Counted from the first letter of the stretch, positions 1-6,311 are shown. The stretch is DNA of 7,219 bases from Azoarcus_F sp036734105 (GCA_036734105.1 DAIMZH010000098.1:1-7219); one strand, 5' to 3'. Numbers and translations are program-made. The notes: generated from the letters alone by a model not told the origin.

Positions 1-105
1 CGCCAGACCGAGCAGGGGCTGAAAGAGGTCCGAGGAATCTGGGCTAAACCGGAAAACCACCGAAAAATCAAGGAAGCCGCCGCAAAACAAATCAAGCCCG
101 CCTAG
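1..105 (+). CDS. 3' end of an unidentified small phage protein (partial)
   Basis: The first frame is open from the left edge to a TAG at 103-105, giving the last 34 residues of a protein whose start lies outside the window. The tail is charged and helix-like: a segment reading GLKEVRGIWAKPENHRKIKE is followed by an Ala/Lys-rich end. The layout, a short strand (VRGIWAKP) followed by a helix (ENHRKIKEAAAK), resembles the C-termini of small ribbon-helix-helix-type phage proteins, but this is a recollection of pattern, not an identification. The stop codon sits in the loop of an intrinsic terminator, which supports a genuine gene end and makes this the last gene of an upstream transcription unit. 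Function is unknown. Confidence 0.6.
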   Translation, partial: RQTEQGLKEVRGIWAKPENHRKIKEAAAKQIKPA

Positions 106-118
106 TGCGGGTTTTTTT
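94..118 (+). terminator. Intrinsic terminator overlapping the upstream stop codon
   Basis: The arms 97-101 (CCCGC) and 107-111 (GCGGG) form a perfect 5-bp stem with a 5-base loop (CTAGT). The stem can be extended outward by a G-T wobble (96/112) and two A-T pairs (94-95/113-114). Seven T residues follow at 112-118. The TAG of the upstream gene lies in the loop, so the hairpin is partly coding. It should end transcripts of the leftmost gene before the terminase genes. Confidence 0.85.
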
Positions 119-126
119 GCGCCCCC

Positions 127-143
127 CTCACCCCTGTAGGGTT
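127..143 (+). repeat. Copy 1 of a short repeated motif upstream of the terminase small subunit gene
   Basis: The sequence ctcacccctgtagggtt recurs at 4037-4054 with one extra T, so 17 bases match across a single one-base gap. This copy lies between the terminator at 94-118 and the terminase start at 178, 34 bases before the ATG. It contains a small inverted repeat, ACCC (130-133) with GGGT (139-142) around a 5-base loop. Function is unknown; an operator, a phage-specific promoter element or an RNA hairpin are all possible. The match was found by eye. Confidence 0.55.
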
Positions 144-171
144 GGACCAGTAGGGCTCGCTTCGAAACAAT

Positions 172-177
172 CGGAGC
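172..177 (+). promoter_or_regulatory. Poorly spaced ribosome binding site of the terminase small subunit gene
   Basis: The only purine-rich match before the ATG at 178 is GGAG at 173-176, leaving a single base between it and the start codon, far closer than the usual 5 to 9 bases. No other in-frame ATG, GTG or TTG exists between the upstream in-frame stop at 151-153 and 178. The next in-frame ATG (residue 44) would cut into the DNA-binding region. The start at 178 is therefore kept, probably with weak initiation. Confidence 0.5.
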
Positions 178-681
178 ATGGAAAAGCCAAAGGCACAAGT
201 CCGCCCGAAAAAGACCGCGAAAGCGGATACAGGCGTTGCGCCTCAGAAAAAGAAAGACGACGCCGCATCAATCAAGCCGCTTATCTGCCAGAAGCTCGCA
301 GAAGGAATGCCGCTTAGGGAGATTTGCAGGACTTATCCAGGGATGCCAGCTTGGCGAACTGTTTATGACTGGATGGATGTTGACCAAGCGTTTGCCACAG
401 CCATCGCGCGCGCGCGTAATATAGGTCACGACGCAATTGCAGAACAAACCATTGACCTGATTGATGCGGTTCCAGAGCGAGGGCGTGACGGCAAAATTGA
501 TCCAGGCTGGGTTGCCCATCAGAAACTTAGGGCCGAACACCGCCTAAAGCTGCTGGCGAAGTGGAACCCTAAGCGCTACGGTGACAAGGTAACAAACGAG
601 CACACTGGCGCCAATGGTGGTGCAATTCAAGTCGAAAGCCGGGTGACATTCGTTCGCCCAGCGCCACGGGTAGAGGATTGA
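178..681 (+). CDS. Terminase small subunit, Sf6 gp1-like
   Basis: This is the DNA-recognition subunit of the packaging motor. It binds the packaging start site on concatemeric phage DNA and hands it to the large subunit. The protein has 167 residues. Residues 1-28 are very rich in Lys/Ala and probably disordered. Residues 31-66 form a helix-turn-helix-like region (ICQKLAEGMPLREICRTYPG, then WRTVYDW). Residues 68-130 are helical and likely oligomerise, and the stretch WNPKRYGDKVTNE at 129-141 followed by GGAIQVE (147-153) closely matches the C-terminal block I recall for Shigella phage Sf6 gp1 (MNPRKYGDKVTNE...GGAIQIE). Sf6 gp1 is about 140 residues; the extra length is the basic N-terminus plus an insert (PERGRDGKIDPGW, 99-111). 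Its stop is one base before the large subunit start, so the two are translationally linked. Confidence 0.9.
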   Translation: MEKPKAQVRPKKTAKADTGVAPQKKKDDAASIKPLICQKLAEGMPLREICRTYPGMPAWRTVYDWMDVDQAFATAIARARNIGHDAIAEQTIDLIDAVPERGRDGKIDPGWVAHQKLRAEHRLKLLAKWNPKRYGDKVTNEHTGANGGAIQVESRVTFVRPAPRVED

Positions 682-682
682 A

Positions 683-1975
683 ATGAGCGATGTTGTTTCG
701 CTCGACCTGACTTTGCCTGAAAAACTGGGGCCGCTTTATCGCCCCAAGCGGTACAAGGTGATGCACGGTGGCCGTGGTGGCGGTAAATCCCATGGCGTGG
801 CTCAGGTGCTCTTGGATTTAGGCGCCAGGGCTCAACTTCGCATTCTCTGTGCGCGTGAGATTCAAAAATCCATGCGTGATTCCGTGCATCGATTGCTCAA
901 AGACTACATTGTCAAGTTGGGCATTGAATCGTTCTACGAGGTGCTGGATACAGAGATACGCGGGATCAACGGCACTCTGTTTCTTTTCACGGGACTGCAA
1001 AGCCACACGGTCGATTCGATCAAGTCATTTGAGGGTGTGGATATCGTTTGGGTTGAAGAGGCCCACGGGGTCAGCAAAAAAAGTTGGGACACCCTGACGC
1101 CCACTATTCGTAAAGAGGGCTCTGAAATCTGGGCGACATTGAACCCAGACATGGAGACTGACGAGACTTGGCAACGGTTCATTTCCACGCCATCACCGGA
1201 TACGTGGGTCGCAGAAGTCAACTGGCGTGACAACCCGTGGTTCCCCGGGGTGTTGGAAGACGAGCGATTGAAGGCCAAACGGTCGATGCTCAAAGAGGAC
1301 TATGAGCACATCTGGGAGGGCAAGCCGCGCCGTGTGGCCGCTGGTGCAATCTACCGGCATGAGATCGAGCACCTTTATGCCGACAACCGGGCTGCCCGAG
1401 TTCCTTACGATTCAAAACTCCCGGTTCACACGGTTTGGGATTTGGGTTGGAATGACTCAATGACGATTGCCATGGTCCAAGTTGGGCCGATGGACGTCCG
1501 GATCATTGATTACATCGAAGACAGCCACCGGACACTTGATTACTACATCAACGAATTGGAAAAGCGCCCTTATCGATGGGGCACGGATTACCTGCCGCAC
1601 GATGGCGCAACCAAAAACTTTCAGACCGGGCAAAGCACAGAGCAGGCTTTGAAAGGTTTGGGTCGCAGGAAAGTCAGGTGTTTGCCCGCATTGAATGTCG
1701 AAGAAGGCATCAAGTCCGCCCGCATGATGTTCCCGCGAACCTACTTCGATGCGAACAAGACCGCACGGCTTCTGGAATGCCTCAAGCGCTATCAACGGCA
1801 GATCAACGCATCGACAAAAGAGCCTATGGGGCCATTACATGATGAATTTAGCCATGGTGCCGACTGTTTCCGGTACGTGGCTATGTCGTCAGAGATGATG
1901 CGCCGGGACAGCATCCCTCAAAAACCCATTGCCCAGCAACAATGGACACCCCTGGACCCGGAAATAGGATACTGA
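683..1975 (+). CDS. Terminase large subunit (ATPase and nuclease), Sf6 gp2-like
   Basis: This is the packaging motor: it cuts concatemeric DNA and drives it through the portal by ATP hydrolysis. The 430-residue protein shows both domains. The ATPase has a Walker A GGRGGGKS at 29-36, a conserved ILCAREIQKSMRDSV block at 54-68, a Walker B with paired acidic residues in VDIVWVEEAH at 119-128 (E125/E126), and a coupling motif WATLNP at 150-155. The RNase H-like nuclease has acidic candidates D253 (VWDLGWND), D307 (LPHDGA) and D394 (SHGADCFRY). The order and spacing fit the Sf6/P22-like terminase group. The start is supported by GAGGA at 673-677, five bases before the ATG. It lies one base from both the upstream and downstream genes, as expected for a co-translated packaging cassette. 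All key residues appear intact. Confidence 0.96.
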   Translation: MSDVVSLDLTLPEKLGPLYRPKRYKVMHGGRGGGKSHGVAQVLLDLGARAQLRILCAREIQKSMRDSVHRLLKDYIVKLGIESFYEVLDTEIRGINGTLFLFTGLQSHTVDSIKSFEGVDIVWVEEAHGVSKKSWDTLTPTIRKEGSEIWATLNPDMETDETWQRFISTPSPDTWVAEVNWRDNPWFPGVLEDERLKAKRSMLKEDYEHIWEGKPRRVAAGAIYRHEIEHLYADNRAARVPYDSKLPVHTVWDLGWNDSMTIAMVQVGPMDVRIIDYIEDSHRTLDYYINELEKRPYRWGTDYLPHDGATKNFQTGQSTEQALKGLGRRKVRCLPALNVEEGIKSARMMFPRTYFDANKTARLLECLKRYQRQINASTKEPMGPLHDEFSHGADCFRYVAMSSEMMRRDSIPQKPIAQQQWTPLDPEIGY

Positions 1976-1976
1976 C

Positions 1977-4079
1977 ATGGACGAAAAAGACACCGCCGAG
2001 CCAGGGTTGAAGGAAACATTCCTCATCAACTTGCTTTCCAAGCGCTCTGAGGCCATTGGTGGACGTGCTGCGTCTGGCATTGAGATCGAATGGCACGAAG
2101 ACGAGGAACACTATCAAGGCATTGATGACGCCAATCGGCAGTACCAAAACACCTGGGCGATGAACCAGCCCAAACGCTGGGCAGAAACAGGACAGAGCGC
2201 AGGCAATCAGCCGACGCGCTCCGTTGTGTTCCTGAACATCACCCGGCCTTACGTTGATGCGGCCAGCGCGCGCATCTCCGACATGCTGATGCCGACTGAT
2301 GATCGTGCATGGGCGCTCAAACCCACACCGATTCCAAGGCTGTCTCAAGCCGATGTGATGATGCTGGGTGGACCGCAGCGCGCGCAGGAGTTGATTGAGG
2401 CGATCAAAGAGGAGGCCAAGCAAAAATCAGAACGGGCACAGGCCCAGATTGATGACTACTTGGTCGAATCCAACTTTCAGGGCGAAGTGCGCAGACACAT
2501 TGAAGACTCCGCCCGGATCGGTTCGGGTGTTCTCAAAGGCCCATTCCCGAATCGCAAGGAATTCAAGGTATCGCTGCAAGGCCCGGACGGCACGATTCAG
2601 CGCCAAGCGATCACGGAGATTCGGCCAGGGTCGAAACGGATTGACCCGTGGAACCTGTTTCCAGACCCATCATGTGGCGACTCAATCCACAACGGCAGTT
2701 ATATCTGGGAGCGTGAATACCTGAGCGCGAGGCAGATCAAGGAAATGGTCTTGATGCCAGGCTACGACCGCGACGAACTCATCAAGGCGATTAAGGAAGG
2801 CCCAAGCCTCACATCGGCCAGAGAAGCGACCGAAGCCACCGGCAAGCGCTCAGAAGAACAGTTTGAGATGTGGATTTTCCACGGCAATTGCGATTCCGAG
2901 CAGTTGCGCGCAATGGGTGTGGAGATTGAGAACGACGACGACAAACTTCCTGCAATGGCGGTGGTCATCAATGACCGGCTGGTAAAGGTCACGCTGTCGG
3001 CCATGGATTCGGGTGAATTTCCGTATGACGTGCTGGCTTGGCAATACCGACCCGGATCGCCATGGGGAATGGGTGTAGGCCGTCAGATTCGCACGGTGCA
3101 GCGCATGCTCAATGGTTCAGTGAGGCCCATGATGGACAACAGCGGTCTATCCGCAGCGCCTCAGATCATCCTGGGCAATGGGGTTGTGCCGGTTGATGGC
3201 AAGTACTCGCTTTATGGCGGCAAGATGTGGCGCACCGAACCTGACGTGACGAACGGTGATGCCCGAGCGGCTTTCAGTGCGTTTGTCGTGCCATCGGTTC
3301 AGGCTGAAATGATGAACATCATCAATTTCTCGCTCAAGATGGCGGAAGACGTTACAGGCATGCCCGCCATGTTGCAGGGGATTCGTGGGGATGCGCCCGA
3401 TACGCTGGGCGGCATGCAGATGCAGAACAACAACGCAACCAGCGTATTACGACGCCTTGCCAAGCGATTTGACGACTACATCACCCGACCGCACATCAAG
3501 CGGTACTACGAATGGATCATGCAGTACAGCGATGACGATTCGATCAAGGGTGACTTTGAAATCGAGGTCCGCGCATCCTCTGCACTGGTCGAGCGCGAAG
3601 CACAACAGCAGTTCCTGATGCAGTTGCTGGCGGCCTCTGTCAATCCAGCCTACGAAATCAACCCGGCCAAACTGGCGCGCGAACTCATCAAGGGCCAGCG
3701 CATGGACCCGAAGGCGATCCAGTTCACGGACGAGGAGAAGGCCAGCATGCAGCAGGCCCCGGACCCAATAGCGCAAGCTCAGTCGCAATTGATCGCAGCG
3801 CAAACCGAAAAAGTCAAGGCAGAGACGGCGACAAAGAACGTCGAAGGCATGTTCAGCGCTTCACAAACCGGCATGAACATTGCCCAGATGCCTCAACTGG
3901 CGGCTACCGCCGATGCCATCTGGAAATCAGCAGGCGGCGAAGACAAGGACGCGCCCCCTGCAATTCCCTCAATTGAACAGCCGATGGACGTGGAGCCAGA
4001 GACCAATACAAACCCCTTGACTCCCGCGAATCCCGACTCACCCCTTGTAGGGTTACGCGATGGAATAAAAGGGGGGTAA
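1977..4079 (+). CDS. Portal protein, large (about 700 residue) class
   Basis: The portal forms the ring at one capsid vertex through which DNA enters and leaves, and is the docking point for terminase and tail adaptors. At 700 residues it is similar in size to P22 (725) and N4-type portals. Supporting segments are FLNITRPYVDAASARISDML (about 85-104), typical of the portal N-terminal region; WGMGVGRQIRTVQRMLN from residue 363; and NNNATSVLRRLAKRFDDYI from 484, the long helical core. A Gln/Ala-rich helix at 594-625 (QAQSQLIAAQTEKVKAETAT) resembles the C-terminal barrel or coil helix of such portals, followed by a Pro-rich tail ending GLRDGIKGG. AGGA at 1966-1969, seven bases before the ATG, supports the start. 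Position after the terminase and before the scaffold and capsid genes agrees. The exact family was not confirmed. Confidence 0.92.
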   Translation: MDEKDTAEPGLKETFLINLLSKRSEAIGGRAASGIEIEWHEDEEHYQGIDDANRQYQNTWAMNQPKRWAETGQSAGNQPTRSVVFLNITRPYVDAASARISDMLMPTDDRAWALKPTPIPRLSQADVMMLGGPQRAQELIEAIKEEAKQKSERAQAQIDDYLVESNFQGEVRRHIEDSARIGSGVLKGPFPNRKEFKVSLQGPDGTIQRQAITEIRPGSKRIDPWNLFPDPSCGDSIHNGSYIWEREYLSARQIKEMVLMPGYDRDELIKAIKEGPSLTSAREATEATGKRSEEQFEMWIFHGNCDSEQLRAMGVEIENDDDKLPAMAVVINDRLVKVTLSAMDSGEFPYDVLAWQYRPGSPWGMGVGRQIRTVQRMLNGSVRPMMDNSGLSAAPQIILGNGVVPVDGKYSLYGGKMWRTEPDVTNGDARAAFSAFVVPSVQAEMMNIINFSLKMAEDVTGMPAMLQGIRGDAPDTLGGMQMQNNNATSVLRRLAKRFDDYITRPHIKRYYEWIMQYSDDDSIKGDFEIEVRASSALVEREAQQQFLMQLLAASVNPAYEINPAKLARELIKGQRMDPKAIQFTDEEKASMQQAPDPIAQAQSQLIAAQTEKVKAETATKNVEGMFSASQTGMNIAQMPQLAATADAIWKSAGGEDKDAPPAIPSIEQPMDVEPETNTNPLTPANPDSPLVGLRDGIKGG
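4037..4054 (+). repeat. Copy 2 of the short repeated motif, inside the portal 3' end
   Basis: The sequence ctcaccccttgtagggtt matches 127-143 except for one added T. It lies in the last codons of the portal gene (encoding part of DSPLVGLR) and ends 28 bases before the start of the 72-residue gene, a distance similar to that of copy 1 from its gene (34). It holds the same small inverted repeat, ACCC (4040-4043) with GGGT (4050-4053). Its role is unknown. Confidence 0.5.
4069..4076 (+). promoter_or_regulatory. Ribosome binding site of the 72-residue gene, formed by the portal stop region
   Basis: The G run AAGGGGGG encodes the last Gly-Gly of the portal and lies six bases before the ATG at 4083. 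Its AAGGGG (4069-4074) is the exact complement of CCCCTT at 4041-4046 in repeat copy 2, so the messenger could fold to hide this site until a ribosome finishes the portal gene. The pairing is seen in the sequence; regulation by it is inference. Confidence 0.45.
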
Positions 4080-4082
4080 TCT

Positions 4083-4301
4083 ATGCGTGTGGAAATAGAA
4101 CCGAAGTCCGAAACATGGAAATCAGTCGAAGCACATGCGAACGCGCGCCTCCACGGGCTGCGCCTTCAAAACGATGTGATTGGGATTGATGCGCTGGCAA
4201 CAGCGGTAATCCGTGGTCGGATCGCGGAATTGAAAAACCTTCTGGCGCTTGCAAAGGCCCCGGATATTGACGCCGACGACAATCCGCCGATGGTGGTTTG
4301 A
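4083..4301 (+). CDS. Small phage head-region protein of unknown function (72 residues)
   Basis: This short protein sits between the portal and scaffold genes, a place where related phages often carry a comparable small gene. Two helix-like stretches can be seen: TWKSVEAHANARL at 11-23 and RGRIAELKNLLAL at 44-56, followed by an acidic, Pro-containing tail. The pattern, a Trp-containing helix ending in A.RL and later RGRIAEL, resembles small conserved proteins I recall from phage head operons, but I know of no assigned function. No transmembrane segment or signal peptide is visible. The start is three bases after the portal stop, with a strong G-rich ribosome site. It may be a head accessory or assembly factor; that is a guess from context. 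Confidence 0.8.
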   Translation: MRVEIEPKSETWKSVEAHANARLHGLRLQNDVIGIDALATAVIRGRIAELKNLLALAKAPDIDADDNPPMVV

Positions 4302-4322
4302 CCTTGGCAGCAGAAAGGACAT

Positions 4323-5144
4323 ATGAGCGCACCGCAAAACAGCGAAGAAGCAGCATTTCTCGCAGGATTCGCAGGCGATAACGGCACCGAGCCAGCCCCC
4401 GCCCCCGTGGCCGAGGCAACAACCGATGCACCGAACACGCCAGATGAGTCCAACGTCGAATCGCAATCGCAGGAAGCCGAGGCTCCGAAAGAGCCACAAG
4501 CCGAGCCTGCAAAGATTGCTGGATTCACGGAGGATGAGCTTCGGAACTTGCTTGCCAGGGTGGCAAAGGTGGATGAACTCGAAACCAGTCTGAGGAAAGC
4601 GCACGGGAAACTGGGCGAACTCAATGGACGGTTGCAGGAGAAGGAAAAGGCCCCGGTGCAAAAAGCATCCGAGCCTGAAATGGACCTCTCCCATATCGAG
4701 GAAGACTATCCAGACATTGCCGCGTGGGTGCGTAAGCAGTTGGAATCCAAAGAGCCAGCAAAAGACGAGCAACCCGTTCAGCAACAACCGCAACAACCTA
4801 CCTCAGTGGATGGTGCAACGAACGAGATGATCGAGCTGGCATTGATGGACCGTCTGCACAAAGGTTGGCGGGAGAAAGTGCAAAGCCAGGAATTCAACCT
4901 TTGGCTTGCTGCGTCAGGCGAAGAAACGCGGGACACGTACCAGACGGCTGCAACAGCCGATGAACTTGGGCCTGTTATCTCAGGGTTTGACAAGTGGCAA
5001 GAATCCAAAGGCGCGCGAACCAAGACGGCCAATGATCGACTCGAAAGAGCGATGACGCCAACGGGAAGCGCAGGAAAACCGAAGGTTGCACCTTCCGCCG
5101 AAGACGCATTCTTGACCGGCTTCAAGTCGGTATTCGCCCGATAA
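4323..5144 (+). CDS. Capsid scaffolding protein
   Basis: Scaffolding proteins guide capsid-protein assembly around the portal and then leave or are digested. This 273-residue protein fits in composition and position: it is acidic, rich in Glu, Ala, Gln and Pro, and lies directly before the major capsid gene. Residues 18-66 are a low-complexity Ala/Pro/Glu linker. Residues 68-109 are strongly helical and probably coiled coil (TEDELRNLLARV then LETSLRKAHGKLGELNGRL). Residues 121-136 form a DLSHIEEDYPDIAAWV block. A Gln/Pro linker lies near 151-160, and 171-226 hold a conserved-looking helical domain including GWREKVQSQEFNLWL. The AFLxGF motif occurs at both ends (11-16 and 262-267). The ribosome site is AAAGGA at 4314-4319, slightly close to the ATG. 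No protease motif is visible. Function is inferred mainly from context and composition. Confidence 0.82.
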   Translation: MSAPQNSEEAAFLAGFAGDNGTEPAPAPVAEATTDAPNTPDESNVESQSQEAEAPKEPQAEPAKIAGFTEDELRNLLARVAKVDELETSLRKAHGKLGELNGRLQEKEKAPVQKASEPEMDLSHIEEDYPDIAAWVRKQLESKEPAKDEQPVQQQPQQPTSVDGATNEMIELALMDRLHKGWREKVQSQEFNLWLAASGEETRDTYQTAATADELGPVISGFDKWQESKGARTKTANDRLERAMTPTGSAGKPKVAPSAEDAFLTGFKSVFAR

Positions 5145-5162
5145 AGGGCAGAAGGAAAAATC

Positions 5163-6203
5163 ATGGCTCAATTTATGACTGGCGCTCCCGCCGAACGAAT
5201 TGGCAAACTCAAGGGCGAAATCCTCGCCCATGCAGTCCATGCCGAAGTGCTGGGTATCACCGGCATGCAACGCGCGATTCCCAAAAACAACGGCAAAACC
5301 GTTGTGTATCGCCGCTACCTGCCCTACGGTGCTGCCAACACCAACTTCAACACCCGCAACCGCCCGGCTGCTGCTGTCGCTGCGCATGAGTTGTCCGAAG
5401 GTGTGACGCCCGACGCCAACACCCTCGTGCCGCAGGACATCACCGTGACGCTCAAGCAGTACGGTTGCCTGTACCAACTGACCGACATGGTGGCCGACAC
5501 CTACGAGGATGACGTGCCCAAGGAGATGACCAAGCAGTGTGGCGAGCGCATCGGTCTGGTCCGCGAGATGATCCGATACGGCATCGTCAAAGCCTGCTCC
5601 AACGTGTTCTATGCCGGTGGCGCTTCGCGCGTTGCCGTGAACACAAAGATCTCGCTGACGATTCTGCGCAAAATCTCGCGCAACCTCCAGGCGAACCACT
5701 GCAAGCGCGTGACCGGCATTCTGGCCCCGACGCCCAACATCGCTACCCAGCCAGTGGAAGCGGCCTATTTGGTGTTCGTGCACTCGGACGCCGAAGCCGA
5801 CATCCGCGATCTGCCAGGGTTCGTTCACATCAGCGAGTACAGCAACCGCAAGCCGGTAAGTCCGCATGAAATCGGTTCGTGCGAGAACTTCAGGTTCATC
5901 ACCTCGCCCGAGTTGGCACCCTACGCCGCCGCTGGTGCGAATGTGGGCGCAACGGGCATGCTGTCGGCTGGAGGTGTCAATGTGGACGTGTACCCGTTTG
6001 TCCTGTGCGGTGAAGACGCCTGGGGCCAAGTCACTTTGCGCGGTTCGGATGCCGTTGACCCGACCTACATCCCGGCAGGGACCAAGGACAAGAGCGACCC
6101 GCTGGGCCAGCGCGGCTACGTGGGCGCCAAGTTCTACATGCAAGCCACCCTGCTGAACGAAGGCTGGATGGCCGTTGCTGAGGCTGGCGTGACCGCTCTG
6201 TAA
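5163..6203 (+). CDS. Major capsid protein, N4-gp56 family
   Basis: This is the main shell protein, expected to have the HK97 fold. The 346-residue sequence carries the blocks typical of the N4-gp56 capsid family: KTVVYRRYLPY (45-55); EGVTPDANTL, DITVTLKQYG, then LTDMVADTYED (79-116); and the C-terminal WGQVTLRG (from 287) with KSDPLGQRGYVGAKFY (310-325). Length fits the family. The start follows AAGGA at 5152-5156, six bases before the ATG and 18 bases after the scaffold stop. Codons are visibly richer in C-ending choices (aac, gac, acc, cgc, ctg) than in the neighbours, as expected for a protein needed in hundreds of copies. Two tandem terminators follow directly. There is no sign of an N-terminal cleaved delta domain, which agrees with use of a separate scaffold. 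Confidence 0.95.
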   Translation: MAQFMTGAPAERIGKLKGEILAHAVHAEVLGITGMQRAIPKNNGKTVVYRRYLPYGAANTNFNTRNRPAAAVAAHELSEGVTPDANTLVPQDITVTLKQYGCLYQLTDMVADTYEDDVPKEMTKQCGERIGLVREMIRYGIVKACSNVFYAGGASRVAVNTKISLTILRKISRNLQANHCKRVTGILAPTPNIATQPVEAAYLVFVHSDAEADIRDLPGFVHISEYSNRKPVSPHEIGSCENFRFITSPELAPYAAAGANVGATGMLSAGGVNVDVYPFVLCGEDAWGQVTLRGSDAVDPTYIPAGTKDKSDPLGQRGYVGAKFYMQATLLNEGWMAVAEAGVTAL

Positions 6204-6208
6204 CAACT

Positions 6209-6229
6209 AGGGGGCTTCGGCCCCCTTTT
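6209..6229 (+). terminator. Strong intrinsic terminator after the capsid gene, UUCG loop
   Basis: The arms 6209-6215 (AGGGGGC) and 6220-6226 (GCCCCCT) pair perfectly around the loop TTCG at 6216-6219, closed by C-G. This is the very stable C(UUCG)G tetraloop. T residues at 6226-6229 follow the stem. It begins six bases after the capsid stop codon. Confidence 0.92.
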
Positions 6230-6264
6230 CTGATCCCCGTCACATCGAAGCGAGCAACTAAATC

Positions 6265-6293
6265 CACCCCCCGGTTCACGCCGGGGTGTTTTT
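6265..6293 (+). terminator. Second tandem intrinsic terminator
   Basis: The arms 6269-6274 (CCCCGG) and 6281-6286 (CCGGGG) pair around a six-base loop. An outer CA/TG pairing (6265-6266 with 6287-6288) is possible across two bulged C residues. Five T residues follow at 6289-6293. It lies 35 bases after the first terminator and ends just before the ribosome site (GGAGA, 6302-6306) of the next gene. Confidence 0.8.
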
Positions 6294-6311
6294 CACACAA
6301 CGGAGACCTTA

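Noticed and set aside
105..317. A 70-codon plus-strand frame starting near the first terminator.
   Set aside because: It overlaps the terminase small subunit in another frame, runs through the terminator T tract and repeat, and has a composition typical of an out-of-frame reading.
405..416. A (CG)6 alternating tract that could form Z-DNA.
   Set aside because: It is fully explained as Ala-Arg coding sequence in the terminase small subunit. It is mentioned only as part of the pac question.
1881..2423. A 180-codon minus-strand frame across the terminase-portal junction.
   Set aside because: It overlaps two well-supported genes on the opposite strand, has no family resemblance and crosses their boundary without any regulatory context.
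4122..4796. A 224-codon minus-strand frame with hydrophobic, membrane-like stretches.
   Set aside because: It is antisense to the 72-residue and scaffold genes. The hydrophobic runs are what Glu/Lys/Gln-rich coding sequence gives when read in reverse (Leu/Phe/Cys).
4783..4799. A short CAACAA-type repeated stretch in the scaffold gene.
   Set aside because: It encodes a Gln/Pro linker, which is normal in scaffolding proteins, and is too short and irregular to be a functional DNA repeat.
4980..6206. A 408-codon open frame on the minus strand covering the capsid gene and the end of the scaffold gene.
   Set aside because: It lies antisense to a confidently identified capsid gene, has no recognisable domain, and its openness follows from the codon bias of the capsid gene.
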